Below, piece by piece: positions 9,981 through 22,023 of a stretch of DNA of 64,000 nt. Below the pieces are notes generated by a model. The model ran no database searches. It was not told where the DNA came from and saw only the letters and a program-made list of their open reading frames with translations. Origin of the DNA: Staphylococcus capitis subsp. capitis (GTDB taxonomy: Bacteria > Bacillota > Bacilli > Staphylococcales > Staphylococcaceae). Position 1 is the stretch's first letter. Each line of letters begins with the position of its first letter. The position numbers and the translations under genes were made by a program. The stretch lies in contig NZ_CP145263.1 of the NCBI RefSeq assembly GCF_040739495.1, forward strand, positions 1,178,001 to 1,242,000, read 5' to 3'.

Positions 9981-10505
9981 ATGGGTATTATTAAAAATTT
10001 ATTTATGCCAAATGCATACGTACAATCTGTATTCGATATAGATATAGAAAAATTAGCGAGTATGGGAGTTAAAGGAATCATTACAGACCTGGATAACACC
10101 CTTGTTGGTTGGGACGTTAAAGAGCCTACCGAGAGAATTAAAGAGTGGTTCTCTAAAGCACGTGAGCTTGGTATTACAATTACAATTGTGTCGAACAATA
10201 ATGAAGAACGTGTATCTAGTTTTTCTAAAGATTTAGAAGTAGATTTTATATTCAAAGCACGTAAACCAATGGGTAAAGCTTTTATAAAAGCTATTAAACA
10301 AATGAATATACAAGCTAAAGAAACTGTTGTTATTGGAGATCAAATGCTTACAGATGTTTTCGGTGGTAATCGCAATGGACTATATACTATTATGGTCGTT
10401 CCAGTTAAAAGAACTGATGGCTTTGTGACTAAATTTAATCGTCTAATTGAAAGACGCTTATTAAATCATTTTAGAAAAAAAGGTTATATCAAATGGGAGG
10501 AATAG
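9981..10505 (+). CDS. yqeG: YqeG family HAD-type phosphatase
   Basis: 174 aa. HAD superfamily, subfamily IIIA. Motif I DLDNTLVGWD (nucleophile Asp plus the second Asp) is at about residues 36-45, motif II IVSNNNEERV (Ser/Asn) follows, and VIGDQMLTDVFGG is motif IV. Physiological substrate unknown to me. Nearly always next to the ribosome-assembly GTPase yqeH, as here (three bases between stop and start). Confidence 0.9.
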   Translation: MGIIKNLFMPNAYVQSVFDIDIEKLASMGVKGIITDLDNTLVGWDVKEPTERIKEWFSKARELGITITIVSNNNEERVSSFSKDLEVDFIFKARKPMGKAFIKAIKQMNIQAKETVVIGDQMLTDVFGGNRNGLYTIMVVPVKRTDGFVTKFNRLIERRLLNHFRKKGYIKWEE

Positions 10506-10508
10506 TGT

Positions 10509-11609
10509 TTGAGTGAATTACTAAAATGTATTGGTTGTGGCGCTCCACTACAATCAGAAGATAAAAATGCTCCAGGCTATGTACCTGAACATAATATGTT
10601 CCGTGAAGATGTTATATGTCAAAGATGTTTTAGATTAAAAAATTATAATGAAGTTCAAGATGTTGGGATGGACAGTGAGGATTTCTTAAATTTATTAACT
10701 GGTCTTTCTAATAAATCTGGTATTGTAGTTAATGTTGTGGATGTTTTTGACTTTGAAGGTTCATTTATTAATGCAATTAAGCGTATTGTAGGTAATAAAA
10801 AAATCATTTTAGCTGCAAACAAACTTGATCTACTACCTAAACAAATCAATCAGCGTCGTGTAAAAGAGTGGTTAAAGAAAACTGCTAGAAAATACGGCTT
10901 AGAAGCCGATGATGTTGTACTTATTTCAGCCGATAAAGGTTGGGGCATTGAAGAGTTGATGCAGTCAATTAATCAAGTAAGAAATAATGAGGACGTTTAT
11001 GTCGTAGGTACGACTAATGTAGGGAAATCTACTTTAATTAATAAATTAATTGAAATTAGTGTTGGTGAAAAAGATGTAGTAACTACTTCAAGATTTCCAG
11101 GTACTACTTTGGACATGATTGATATTCCGCTTGATGAAACTACGTTTATGTATGATACACCTGGTATTATACAAGAGCATCAAATGACAAACTATGTCTC
11201 TGATATAGAATTAAAAACTATTATGCCTAAAAAGGAAATAAAACAACGCGTATATCAACTAAATGAAGAACAAACATTATTTTTTGGTGGTTTAGCTAGA
11301 ATTGATTATGTATCTGGAGGTAAAAGATCATTAGTATGTTTCTTCTCCAATGATTTAAATATCCATAGAACAAAAACTGAAAAAGCTAATGAATTATGGA
11401 AAAATCAATTGGGTTCACTTTTAACACCACCACATGACGCAAGTCAATTTGATTTAAATGACGTAAAAGCTGTTAGATTAGAAACTGGTAAAGCTAAACG
11501 TGATGTAATGATATCAGGCTTAGGATTTATCACAATTGACGAAGGTGCAAAAGTGATCGTGCGTGTACCCAAAAATGTAGACGTCATTTTAAGAAATTCT
11601 ATTTTATAA
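10509..11609 (+). CDS. yqeH: Ribosome biogenesis GTPase YqeH
   Basis: 366 aa. Circularly permuted GTPase needed for 30S assembly. The N-terminal zinc finger has CIGCGAPL and [10 protein letters not shown]4 (AANKLDLLP) comes before G1 (GTTNVGKST) and G3 (DTPGI), the order expected for permuted GTPases. Starts at TTG 10509 with GGGAGG at 10495-10500 inside the end of yqeG. Followed by aroE. Confidence 0.95.
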   Translation: MSELLKCIGCGAPLQSEDKNAPGYVPEHNMFREDVICQRCFRLKNYNEVQDVGMDSEDFLNLLTGLSNKSGIVVNVVDVFDFEGSFINAIKRIVGNKKIILAANKLDLLPKQINQRRVKEWLKKTARKYGLEADDVVLISADKGWGIEELMQSINQVRNNEDVYVVGTTNVGKSTLINKLIEISVGEKDVVTTSRFPGTTLDMIDIPLDETTFMYDTPGIIQEHQMTNYVSDIELKTIMPKKEIKQRVYQLNEEQTLFFGGLARIDYVSGGKRSLVCFFSNDLNIHRTKTEKANELWKNQLGSLLTPPHDASQFDLNDVKAVRLETGKAKRDVMISGLGFITIDEGAKVIVRVPKNVDVILRNSIL

Positions 11610-11625
11610 AAGGGAGTGGTTGAGA

Positions 11626-12434
11626 ATGAAATTTGCAGTAATTGGCCATCCGATTTCTCATTCTTTATCACCTATAATGCATAGTGCTAACTTTTCAAAT
11701 TTAAGTTTAAATTACACCTATGAACCACTAGACATTCCTATTGACGAATTCCTCTTACTTAGAGACATCATTACTGAAAAGAAACTTAGTGGATTTAATG
11801 TCACTATCCCTCATAAAGAGCGGATAATTCCTTACCTAGACGAGGTAGATGAGCAATCTAAAACAGTTGGTGCGGTAAATACTGTTTTAATTAGAGATGG
11901 TAAGTGGATAGGCTATAATACAGATGGAATAGGTTATGTAACTGGCTTAAAGCAAATTTATGATGATTTAAAGAATGCTTATATACTCATATTAGGTGCT
12001 GGTGGTGCAAGTAAAGGAATTGCTAACGAATTAACTAAATTTGTTGAACCTAAATTAACGATTGCTAATCGTACAATGTCAAGATTTGAAGATTGGAATT
12101 TAGATATTAATGCTATTTCTCTAAATGACGCTGAGAAGTATTTGGATGAATTTGATATCGTTATTAATACAACACCTGCTGGGATGGATAAAAACAATGA
12201 TAGTGTGATAAATCTAAGAAATTTATCTCCTCATACGTTAGTAAGTGATATAGTGTACATTCCTTATAAGACTCCAATCTTATTAGAAGCTGAAAGTAAA
12301 GGTAACCCCATTTATAATGGTTTAGATATGTTTGTGTATCAAGGTGCTGAAAGCTTTAAAATTTGGACAGGAGAACAACCTAATATTCAAATCATGAAAA
12401 ATACTGTATTAGATAAATTAAAAGGAGATTTATA

Positions 12435-12435
<1 letters not shown>
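11626..12435 (+). CDS. aroE: Shikimate dehydrogenase
   Basis: 269 aa. NADPH-dependent reduction of 3-dehydroshikimate to shikimate in aromatic amino-acid synthesis. [13 protein letters not shown] (shikimate-binding Ser pair), NVTIPHKE (catalytic Lys), and the nucleotide-binding LGAGGASKG are seen. ATG 11626 preferred over TTG 11620 because AGGGAG at 11611-11616 is then at normal spacing and the protein begins MKFAVIG as in relatives. Overlaps yhbY by one base. Confidence 0.93.
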
Positions 12436-13871
<1,436 letters not shown>

Positions 13872-14225
13872 ATGAGTTCAGAAGAATTATTAAATATTGC
13901 TGTCGAAGCGACAGAAAACAAAAAAGCAGAAGATGTAATTTCTCTTAATATGCAAGGTATCAGCGATATGACTGATTACTTTGTTGTGTGTCATGGTAAC
14001 AATGAGCGACAAGTACAATCCATTGCAAGAGCTGTTAAAGAAGCTGTTCATGAGCAAGGTATTGATGTTAAACGTATGGAAGGTTATAACGACGCAAGAT
14101 GGGTATTAATTGATTTAGCTAATGTTGTGGTTCATATTTTCCATAAAGATGAGCGAAATTATTATAATATCGAGAAATTATATCAAGATGCTCCGTATGA
14201 GTCATATGGTCAGGTTGCTTATTAA
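13872..14225 (+). CDS. rsfS: Ribosome silencing factor RsfS
   Basis: 117 aa. Binds L14 on the 50S subunit and blocks subunit joining in starved cells. Family blocks SDMTDYFVVCHGNNERQV and GYNDARWVLIDLANVVVHIF are both present. No gap to yqeK (stop then ATG). Confidence 0.95.
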   Translation: MSSEELLNIAVEATENKKAEDVISLNMQGISDMTDYFVVCHGNNERQVQSIARAVKEAVHEQGIDVKRMEGYNDARWVLIDLANVVVHIFHKDERNYYNIEKLYQDAPYESYGQVAY

Positions 14226-14228
14226 AAT

Positions 14229-14948
14229 ATGAGTCAATACGAAGATATGAGTTTGGTCTATGACCAGCTTACTCAAGATCAACCATATGATGCTTGGTTC
14301 AATATAGTTCAAACCTTTTCAAAGAGAGAATCTAATGACATTCTAGATTTAGGTTGCGGTACAGGAAATTTAACACATATGTTGGTTCCATTAGGCAATG
14401 TTATCGGAATGGATTTAAGTGTTGATATGTTAACTATCGCTAATCAAAAATCTAATGAGGTTAGATGGTTAGAAGGAGATATGACAAGTTTTAAGTTGAA
14501 CCAAAAATTCAATATCATTACAATATTTTGTGATTCACTGAATTATTTATCTTCAAGTAAAGAAGTTAAAGAAACCTTTAATAAAGTTTACCAGCATTTA
14601 ACCGATGATGGAGTATTTCTATTTGATGTGCATACTGTACATAAGATGAATACTTTATTTAATAATCAAAGTTATATTGATGAAACCGAAAATGTCTACT
14701 TAGCTTGGGAAGCAATTCAAGGTAATGAACCATTAAGTGTTTATCATGAAATGACTTTTTTCATTCATAATAATAATGGAAGTTATCGACGCTTTGATGA
14801 ATCCCATTATCAACGCACATATGAAGAAGATGTTTATAAAAGGTTACTCAATGAGGCTGGTTTTAAAGAAATTAAAACTTTCACCGATTTTGATTTTAAT
14901 CAAAAAGAAGAAGATGCTGATCGATTATTTTTCGTTGTAAAAAAATAG
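14229..14948 (+). CDS. Class I SAM-dependent methyltransferase (YqeM-like)
   Basis: 239 aa. SAM-binding motif I ILDLGCGTGNLTHML at about residues 37-51, acidic residue in GMDLSVDML, and a motif like FDVHTVHKM. Substrate not known. Last gene of the yqeG-to-yqeM run; its terminator-type hairpin begins 21 bases past the stop and also contains the comEA ribosome site. Confidence 0.85.
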   Translation: MSQYEDMSLVYDQLTQDQPYDAWFNIVQTFSKRESNDILDLGCGTGNLTHMLVPLGNVIGMDLSVDMLTIANQKSNEVRWLEGDMTSFKLNQKFNIITIFCDSLNYLSSSKEVKETFNKVYQHLTDDGVFLFDVHTVHKMNTLFNNQSYIDETENVYLAWEAIQGNEPLSVYHEMTFFIHNNNGSYRRFDESHYQRTYEEDVYKRLLNEAGFKEIKTFTDFDFNQKEEDADRLFFVVKK

Positions 14949-14968
14949 ATTATGAAATAAATAGAAGT

Positions 14969-15012
14969 AAAATCACTCGTTCATACGTTATTAAGTGTGA
15001 AGGGGTGATTTT
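14969..15012 (+). terminator. Terminator-type hairpin that contains the comEA ribosome site
   Basis: Left arm 14969-14986 pairs with right arm 14995-15012 over 18 positions with a single G-G mismatch (two G-T pairs), loop GTTATTAA; six T residues run 15009-15014. The right arm contains AAGGGGTGA (15000-15008), the only Shine-Dalgarno for comEA, whose TTG start (15013-15015) immediately follows the arm. It can act as a terminator for yqeM and as a lid on comEA translation. Confidence 0.8.
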
Positions 15013-15693
15013 TTGTTTAACAAAGGTAATAAGTATATTGAATTTATTATTAAATGGAAAATTTATTTAATTATAGGTCTAGTAGTTTTAGCAATGGTAG
15101 TTTTAAGTCTATTTAATCATTATGAAGACAATAGCAAAGAGGACGAATTTAACAAAGAGATTAATAGCAAGCAGGTTAATTCTAAGAGATATAGTTCAAC
15201 TAACAATGATAATAATGAAAAAGAAAGACAACCTCAAAGAGCAAACAACAATGAAAAAATTTTTATAGATATTAAAGGTGCAGTAGAACATCCAAATGTT
15301 TATCAGATGACAAACACTGAAAGAGTCATAGATGCAATTAATAAAGCTAAACCTCATAAGGATGCAGACTTATCACAAATAAACTTATCTGAAAGGTTAA
15401 TAGATTAAAAGCTAATTTATGTTCCTAAAAAGGGAGAACACAGTCAATATAATACGGTAAATAATATTTCAAATAATAATATCAATCAAAATGAGGGAAA
15501 TAAACAAATTAATTTGAATAATGCCACTGAAACGGATTTTAAAAGCATTCCAGGCGTCGGTCCTTCTAAAGCAAGAGAAATAATTAATTATAGAGAACAA
15601 AATGGAGGGTTCAAGAATATAGAAGATTTGAGAAAAATTAAAGGATTTGGCGAAAAAACATTTGAGAAAATTAAAGAACATCTTGTTGTTTAA
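15013..15693 (+). pseudogene. comEA: comEA, DNA-binding competence protein, interrupted by an in-frame TAA
   Basis: Reading from TTG 15013 the frame holds an N-terminal membrane anchor (about residues 10-32), a polar Asn/Lys-rich linker and a SLBB-type block (IFIDIKGAVEHPNVYQM). It is stopped by TAA at 15406-15408 after 131 codons. The same frame continues without interruption to TAA 15691 with KLIYVPKKGE and a helix-hairpin-helix DNA-binding domain (INLNNATETDFKSIPGVGPS). Restoring codon 132 (for example GAA to TAA by one base) would give a 226-aa ComEA. The surviving 5' piece lacks the DNA-binding domain, so DNA capture should fail. A sequencing error cannot be excluded. Confidence 0.85.
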
Positions 15694-15774
15694 CTGGTCA
15701 ATGATTGCATTTATAATTATAAATGATTAAGCTATAAATGTTGATTGTTATTCAAGATAAGGAGGCACCTTTAC

Positions 15775-16236
15775 ATGGAACGAATTAAATGGGAAGAATA
15801 TTTTATGGCTCAAAGTCATTTACTTGCTTTGAGATCAACATGTCAGAGACTATCTGTAGGAGCTACTATTGTTAAAGATAATCGAATTATAGCAGGAGGC
15901 TACAATGGTTCAGTTGCCGGTGAAGTGCACTGCATAGATGAAGGTTGCCTAATAGAAGATGGACATTGTATCAGAACAATTCATGCAGAAATGAATGCAT
16001 TACTTCAGTGTGCTAAACAAGGCGTTTCAACAGAGGGAGCGACAATATATGTTACACATTTCCCTTGTTTAAATTGTACTAAATCTATTATTCAATCAGG
16101 GATTAAAACAATTTATTATGCTGAAGATTACCACAATCATAATTATGCGATTAAGTTACTAAATCAATCTGGTATTGAATATAAAAAAATTCCATTTACA
16201 CCGGAATATGTAGCTCAATATCTAACACAGGGGTAA
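15775..16236 (+). CDS. comEB: ComEB, dCMP deaminase family protein
   Basis: 153 aa from ATG 15775, seven bases after AAGGAGGCAC. Zinc-dependent deoxycytidylate deaminase fold: zinc ligands in HAEMNALL (His plus catalytic Glu) and PCLNCTKS. In Bacillus it sits in comE but is dispensable for transformation. It is the only undamaged gene of this operon, which fits a separate role in dCMP/dUMP metabolism. It ends three bases before comEC. Confidence 0.9.
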   Translation: MERIKWEEYFMAQSHLLALRSTCQRLSVGATIVKDNRIIAGGYNGSVAGEVHCIDEGCLIEDGHCIRTIHAEMNALLQCAKQGVSTEGATIYVTHFPCLNCTKSIIQSGIKTIYYAEDYHNHNYAIKLLNQSGIEYKKIPFTPEYVAQYLTQG

Positions 16237-16239
16237 TCA

Positions 16240-18457
16240 ATGATATACATAGCACTATCATTTTTAGTAGGGATACTTTGGATGAATTTCAAAGTTATCT
16301 CTATCTCTTTATTTTTCCTTTTAATCTTATTAATCTTCATCAAAAAACTTAAACTTCCAATAATCTTACTTATTGTTGTGTGTCCTTTCTTTTCAAATTA
16401 TATTACTCAAACATATAACCAACGTGTTGACCATGAACAACTCATACTAATGTATAATCCAAAAGTTAATGATTACGTAAAATTTAAAACACTTAAAGTT
16501 CAAAATAATTTTATTACTGGAATATTAGTTTATAAAGGTAAAAATTATAATTTCTTTTATAATAACAATAATAAGACAAGCATTACCTCCCTCAAACATC
16601 ACACTTGTAGTATAAATGGGGAATTCAAGTTTGATAAAGTTCCTCCATCAATTACATTGAATGAAATTCACACAAATTCATGTACTTTTAATGATAGGTT
16701 TAAATTCATTTATCTCCATCAAGACTATATAATCGATAAGATTCAACATTCAGGTGTAAATTATCCCAATCGAATTTTAGCACTGATTACAGGTAATCCA
16801 TTATTATTCAATGCTGATTTTAGAGATAAAGTGAAGGATATAGGTATATATCATTTACTAGCAGTGAGTGGGACTCATGTAGCAGCAATTATACTTCTCA
16901 TTCATCAACTTTTAGTGAGATTTAACACGCCGCTTGTCATTATTAAAACAATGATTATTAATGTTTTAGTACTATACGCTGTTTATACTGACTTTGTTCC
17001 TAGCGCAGTAAGAGCAATTTCAATCGCAATATTAGTTTTAATCCTTCCCTAAAAGATTCAGAAAATCTTCTATTGATTTGCTTTCTATCATATTTATTAT
17101 GATGTTTATAAGCAATCCAGGTTATGTTTATGAGATAGGTTTTCAATTTTCTTTCTTAATTTGCTTTTTTATTTTACTATCACAACCTTATTTAAAAAAG
17201 TTAACTTCATTTCAAAGCATATTAGCCATTACATGTATAGCTCAATATAGTTCTATTATTATAAGTACATATCATTTTAATCAATTTCAATGGATTGGTT
17301 TCCTCTCGAATTTAGTTTTTGTGCCTTTCTACAGTTTCATACTTTTTCCTTCAATAATTTTCTTTTTTATTATGACTCACATTGTATCAAATTTTGAAAT
17401 TCTAAATGTTTACATGAATAAAATTTATGAAATACATGATTTATTACTCCACTTCTTTTTAAATTTTAATAATTATAAGTGGTTTATACCTTCTTTAAGC
17501 GAAATTTATCTACTAATATTGTTAATAAATATATTGATTGCTTATTATTTATTAGTGTACAAAAAGATTTTTAAATCCCTAATATACTTTTTAATTACCT
17601 TAGTAATAATATCTACATTGAGTAAACCTTCAAACGCAGAGTTAACAATTTTTGATGTAGGCCAGGGGGATAGCATACTTTTCAAAAGTAATACAAATAA
17701 AACTGTATTAATAGATACTGGAGGGAAAGGAGAAGAAAACTTTGAATTTAAACATCATAATATTGCTAAATACAAAATACTCCCAAGTTTGAAGCGAAGA
17801 GGTATTACTACGATTGATTATTTAATTATTACTCATCCACATGCGGATCATATGGGGGAGCTTCCTTATATCATAGACCATGTTAAAATTAAAAATTTAA
17901 TATTAAACAGTGATGGTTTTCCTAAGCATTTATTAAATCAAGTTCACAACGAATGCAAGAAAAAAAGGATAAATATAATTGAAGCTAAAAATATACCTCA
18001 AATAAAGATTGATGATACTGAATTAGAAATTTACGATACATTTATATCCTCAAGTTCCGATAAAAATGAGTATTCAATCATTACATTAATAAAATATAAC
18101 AATAGAAATATTTTACTTATGGGTGATGCCACTAAAAACAATGAGGATATTTTATTGAAGAAATATCATTTGCCTACAATAGATATTTTAAAAGTAGGAC
18201 ATCATGGTAGTCGAGCAAGTAGCTCTGAAGAATTTATTAAGAAAATTCAACCAAGGTTAAGTTTGATTTCAAGTGGAAAACATAATAAATATAAATTACC
18301 TAATGATGAAGTAATTGAACGTTTAAAGAGATATGGAAGCTTAGTGTATGACACGCAACAAAACGGTGAAATGACGATTAATTTAGATAAACACCATTTA
18401 AATGTGATGAATGTTAAAAATCATCTAAAAACTATCGCTAGAGAAGTCAGTCAATAA
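16240..18457 (+). pseudogene. comEC: comEC, DNA uptake channel, frameshifted
   Basis: Two frames make up one gene. The first (16240-17052) has the N-terminal membrane segments and the competence-domain start (YHLLAVSGTHVAAIILLIHQLL). It ends at TAA 17050. The second (about 17042-18457) continues FPKRFRKSSIDLL, further membrane segments, and a metallo-beta-lactamase-like domain (DVGQGDSILF, THPHADHMGE, KVGHHGSRASS). Around 17041-17052 the sequence ATCCTTCCCTAA looks like ATCTTCCCTAAA with one extra C. Removing one base would give a 738-aa ComEC of normal size. The channel is therefore predicted non-functional unless this is an assembly error. Confidence 0.88.
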
Positions 18458-18459
18458 AA

Positions 18460-18468
18460 TGATATAAT
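18460..18468 (+). promoter_or_regulatory. Extended -10 element upstream of holA
   Basis: TGATATAAT immediately after the comEC stop, 34 bases before the holA start. No convincing -35 is visible. It would allow holA to be transcribed independently of the comE operon. Confidence 0.45.
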
Positions 18469-18502
18469 TTAAAAGTATGAGATATAGAGGAAGGATGCAC
18501 TT

Positions 18503-19477
18503 ATGAGCGACAATATCATAACTATCTATGGCGAAGTACCTGAACTTGTTGAGAAGAAAAGTTCAGAAATAGTAAATAATTATCTCGGACAAGAAAAAGA
18601 TGATTTTAACTACGTTAAATTTAATATGTATGAAAATGATCTAACGCCCATCATTGAAGAAACATTAACTATGCCTTTTTTTTCTGATAAAAAAGCAATT
18701 GTAGTAAAAAATGCATACATATTTACAGGTGAAAAAGGTGCAAAGGAACTCAATCATAATCCAGAGCAGTTAATGGAATTTATAGAAAAATATGATGGGG
18801 ATAATCTAATTCTTTTTGAGGTTTATCAAAATAAGTTAGATGAACGTAAAAAATTAACAAAATCACTTAAAAAAAATGCGCAACTCAAAAAAGTTGAACA
18901 AATGTCTGAAGAAGAAATAAAAAAATGGATTCAAAATAAATTACACGAAAATTATAAAGATATTAAACGAGATGCTTTAAATCTATTTATTGAACTAACA
19001 GGTATTAATTTCAACATTGTTTCACAGGAGCTTTCGAAACTTATGCTGTATATAAGAGATAGACCTACAGTTAATAAAGATGATGTTAATCAAATTATAA
19101 ATAGAAGCTTAGAGCAAAACGTTTTTCTTTTAACTGAATATATTCAAAAAGGAAAAAAAGATAAGGCTATACAATTATTGAATGACTTAATTACTATGAA
19201 AGAGGAACCTATAAAACTTTTAGCTTTAATAACTAGTAATTATAGATTATATTATCAATCTAAGATTTTAGAACAAAAAGGGTACAGTGGCCAGCAGATT
19301 GCGAAGACAGTTAGTGCGCATCCGTATAGAGTGAAACTTGCTCTAAACCAAGCACGATACTATCAATTAAATGATTTATTAAACATTATTGATTCATGTG
19401 CAGAAACCGATTATAAATTAAAATCTTCTTATATGGACAAACAGTTAATTTTAGAATTATTAATTTTATCTTTATAG
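18503..19477 (+). CDS. holA: DNA polymerase III subunit delta
   Basis: 324 aa. Clamp-loader subunit that opens the sliding clamp. N-terminal IITIYGEVPELVEKK, LILFEVYQNKLDERKKLTK and the C-terminal helical region EEPIKLLALITSNYRLYYQ are family features. AGGAAGGATG ribosome site. Convergent with rpsT; the two share one bidirectional terminator. Confidence 0.93.
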   Translation: MSDNIITIYGEVPELVEKKSSEIVNNYLGQEKDDFNYVKFNMYENDLTPIIEETLTMPFFSDKKAIVVKNAYIFTGEKGAKELNHNPEQLMEFIEKYDGDNLILFEVYQNKLDERKKLTKSLKKNAQLKKVEQMSEEEIKKWIQNKLHENYKDIKRDALNLFIELTGINFNIVSQELSKLMLYIRDRPTVNKDDVNQIINRSLEQNVFLLTEYIQKGKKDKAIQLLNDLITMKEEPIKLLALITSNYRLYYQSKILEQKGYSGQQIAKTVSAHPYRVKLALNQARYYQLNDLLNIIDSCAETDYKLKSSYMDKQLILELLILSL

Positions 19478-19491
19478 ATTAATGATTAAAC

Positions 19492-19524
19492 AAAAAAGAT
19501 CAAGCATAGTGCTTGATCTTTTTT
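19492..19524. terminator. Bidirectional terminator between holA and rpsT
   Basis: Perfect inverted repeat: AAAAAAGATCAAGCA, loop TAG, TGCTTGATCTTTTTT. It has a T tract on either strand, so it can stop both converging transcripts. Confidence 0.9.
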
Positions 19525-19535
19525 AATAAACTGAA

Positions 19536-19787
19536 TTATTTGTTAGCTGTCATAAGTTGAGATTTAATACGATCAGCTTTGTTTGAGTGAATTAAGTTGC
19601 TTTGAGCAGCTTTATCAACTTGTTTAATTGCAAAACTTAATAATTCATTTTTGTTTTCAGCATCAGTAGAGATAGCTGTTTTAGCGCGTTTAACTGCTGT
19701 ACGCATTGCATTCTTTTTAGAGATATTACGTGCTTCAGCTGTTTCAGTTGTTCTAACACGTTTAACTGCAGATTTAATGTTTGGCAT
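19536..19787 (-). CDS. rpsT: 30S ribosomal protein S20
   Basis: 83 aa, MPNIKSAVKRVRTTE at the start, the normal N-terminus. An upstream in-frame GTG at 19796 exists, but it is part of the AGGAGGTG ribosome site, so ATG 19787 is the true start. Lys/Arg-rich all-helical protein that binds 16S rRNA. The gene sits on the strand opposite to its neighbours, as in other staphylococci. Confidence 0.95.
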   Translation of the reverse strand: MPNIKSAVKRVRTTETAEARNISKKNAMRTAVKRAKTAISTDAENKNELLSFAIKQVDKAAQSNLIHSNKADRIKSQLMTANK

Positions 19788-19848
19788 TTCTGTCACCTCC
19801 TAAAAGTGAGCTTAACTTATCAAAATTTATTTGATTACAACAAGAAAT

Positions 19849-19877
19849 ATTTTATCAAATGTCTTACCTTTGTGCAA
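19849..19877 (-). promoter_or_regulatory. SigA-type promoter of rpsT
   Basis: On the minus strand TTGCAC and TAAAAT are separated by exactly 17 bases, with TG one base before the -10. It lies 60 bases upstream of the rpsT start. Confidence 0.65.
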
Positions 19878-20097
19878 TCATTTATTTATGCGTAATATTA
19901 ATCATGTTTAGTAACTTTAACTATTGGAAAGTGTGTTTTAACTCTATATAATTAAAATTGTTAGGGTAAATAAATATTAATAGAAAATGAAAACTTCAGC
20001 TCTTAGATAGAGTGTTTGCAATTACCCTCTAAAAACGTTATCATATCAAAGATGTATACATATATCGGGTTAATATTATGAAAGTGAGAAGGATAAA
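19878..20097. other. Spacer between divergent rpsT and lepA
   Basis: A+T-rich and non-coding. No clear lepA promoter with both hexamers was found; GTGAGAAGG just before 20098 is the lepA ribosome site. No repeat or hairpin of note. Confidence 0.4.
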
Positions 20098-21921
20098 ATG
20101 GATAAGCAAGAACGCTATAATAGAAGAGAAAATATCAGAAATTTCTCTATCATTGCACACATAGATCATGGGAAATCAACGTTAGCGGATAGAATCCTTG
20201 AAAATACAAAATCAGTTGAAACACGTGAAATGCAAGATCAACTACTTGATTCCATGGACCTTGAAAGAGAACGCGGTATTACTATAAAGTTAAATGCTGT
20301 TCGTTTGAAATATGATGCTAAAGATGGTCAAACATATACTTTCCATCTTATAGATACACCAGGACATGTCGACTTTACATATGAAGTGTCGCGTTCATTA
20401 GCTGCATGTGAAGGCGCAATTTTAGTTGTAGATGCCGCTCAAGGTATTGAAGCTCAAACTTTAGCAAATGTATATTTAGCTCTTGATAATGACTTAGAGT
20501 TATTACCAGTTGTTAACAAAATTGATTTACCTGCAGCTGAACCTGAAAGAGTTAAACAAGAATTAGAGGATGTTATTGGTTTAGACCAAGATGATGTAGT
20601 ACTTGCTAGTGCCAAATCAAATATCGGTATAGAAGAAATTTTAGAAAAAATAGTAGAAGTTGTACCAGCTCCTGATGGAGATCCTGATGCACCTTTAAAA
20701 GCTCTAATATTTGATTCAGAGTATGATCCTTATAGAGGCGTTATCTCATCTATTAGAATCATTGATGGTGTAGTTAAAGCCGGGGATAAGATTAAAATGA
20801 TGGCTACAGGTAAAGAATTTGAAGTGACAGAAGTAGGCATTAATACACCTAAACAACTTCCTGTTGAAGAATTAACAGTGGGAGACGTAGGATATATCAT
20901 TGCAAGTATTAAAAATGTTGATGATTCACGTGTAGGTGATACTATCACATTAGCTAATCGTCCTGCAGATAAGCCACTCAAAGGTTATAAAAAAATGAAT
21001 CCAATGGTTTATTGTGGTCTATTCCCAATAGACAATAAAGATTACAATGATTTACGTGAAGCGTTAGAAAAATTACAACTCAATGATGCTTCACTCGATT
21101 TTGAGCCTGAGTCTTCACAAGCATTAGGGTTCGGATATAGAACTGGTTTCTTAGGCATGTTGCATATGGAAATTATTCAAGAAAGAATTGAGAGAGAGTT
21201 CGGTATTGAATTAATTGCAACGGCTCCTTCAGTTATATACGAATGTATTTTAAAGGATGGAACTGAAGTTACTGTTGACAATCCAGCTCAGATGCCAGAA
21301 AGAGACAAAATAGAACATATTTATGAACCATTTGTAAGAGCTACAATGATGGTACCTAATGATTATGTTGGTGCAGTGATGGAACTATGCCAACGTAAGC
21401 GAGGTCAATTTGTAAATATGGATTATTTAGATGATATAAGAGTAAACATTGTTTATGAAATTCCATTATCTGAAGTTGTGTTTGACTTCTTTGACCAACT
21501 TAAGTCTAATACTAAAGGTTATGCTTCATTTGATTATGAATTCATTGAAAATAAAGAAAGTAATCTAGTTAAAATGGATATCTTACTTAATGGAGATAAA
21601 GTGGATGCCTTAAGTTTCATCGTCCATAGAGACTTTGCATATGAAAGAGGTAAAGCACTTGTTGAAAAATTAAAAACACTTATACCTAGACAACAGTTCG
21701 AAGTACCTGTTCAAGCAGCTATAGGTCAAAAAATTATAGCCCGTACAAATATTAAATCTATGGGTAAAAATGTTTTATCTAAATGTTATGGTGGCGATAT
21801 TAGTCGTAAACGTAAGCTTTTAGAAAAACAAAAAGCAGGTAAAGCAAAAATGAAAGCTGTAGGAAATGTTGAAATTCCTCAAGATGCTTTCCTAGCTGTG
21901 CTTAAAATGGAAGATGAATAG
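20098..21921 (+). CDS. lepA: Elongation factor 4 (LepA)
   Basis: 607 aa. Ribosomal back-translocase/biogenesis GTPase. G1 [10 protein letters not shown]3 DTPGHVDF, G4 NKIDLP, G5 SAKSNIG, domains II and V of the EF-G type, and the LepA-specific C-terminus ending [20 protein letters not shown]. First gene of the run leading to hemW. Confidence 0.97.
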   Translation: MDKQERYNRRENIRNFSIIAHIDHGKSTLADRILENTKSVETREMQDQLLDSMDLERERGITIKLNAVRLKYDAKDGQTYTFHLIDTPGHVDFTYEVSRSLAACEGAILVVDAAQGIEAQTLANVYLALDNDLELLPVVNKIDLPAAEPERVKQELEDVIGLDQDDVVLASAKSNIGIEEILEKIVEVVPAPDGDPDAPLKALIFDSEYDPYRGVISSIRIIDGVVKAGDKIKMMATGKEFEVTEVGINTPKQLPVEELTVGDVGYIIASIKNVDDSRVGDTITLANRPADKPLKGYKKMNPMVYCGLFPIDNKDYNDLREALEKLQLNDASLDFEPESSQALGFGYRTGFLGMLHMEIIQERIEREFGIELIATAPSVIYECILKDGTEVTVDNPAQMPERDKIEHIYEPFVRATMMVPNDYVGAVMELCQRKRGQFVNMDYLDDIRVNIVYEIPLSEVVFDFFDQLKSNTKGYASFDYEFIENKESNLVKMDILLNGDKVDALSFIVHRDFAYERGKALVEKLKTLIPRQQFEVPVQAAIGQKIIARTNIKSMGKNVLSKCYGGDISRKRKLLEKQKAGKAKMKAVGNVEIPQDAFLAVLKMEDE

Positions 21922-21946
21922 TTTATAATAATTTAAATAACATTGA

Positions 21947-22000
21947 AGCGGGATGTTGAAATCGTTGTATAAAGAAATTGATTTCACTTCCGCTCTTTTT
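21947..22000 (+). terminator. Terminator between lepA and hemW
   Basis: Long imperfect hairpin: AGCGGGA pairs with TTCCGCT and GAAATC with GATTTC, with an internal bulge, followed by CTTTTT. Similar GGG-GAT/ATCCC-CTC hairpins recur at 44951 and, more distantly, 49125. Confidence 0.7.
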
Positions 22001-22023
22001 ACGTTAGTGAATGGGGGGGTTTT

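Noticed and set aside
15013..15408. The 131-codon 5' part of comEA as a complete small protein
   Set aside because: The rest of ComEA follows in the same frame without any gap, so it is a truncated gene.
17035..17060. Programmed ribosomal frameshift in comEC
   Set aside because: No slippery heptamer or stimulatory hairpin visible at the junction; a simple one-base insertion explains it better.
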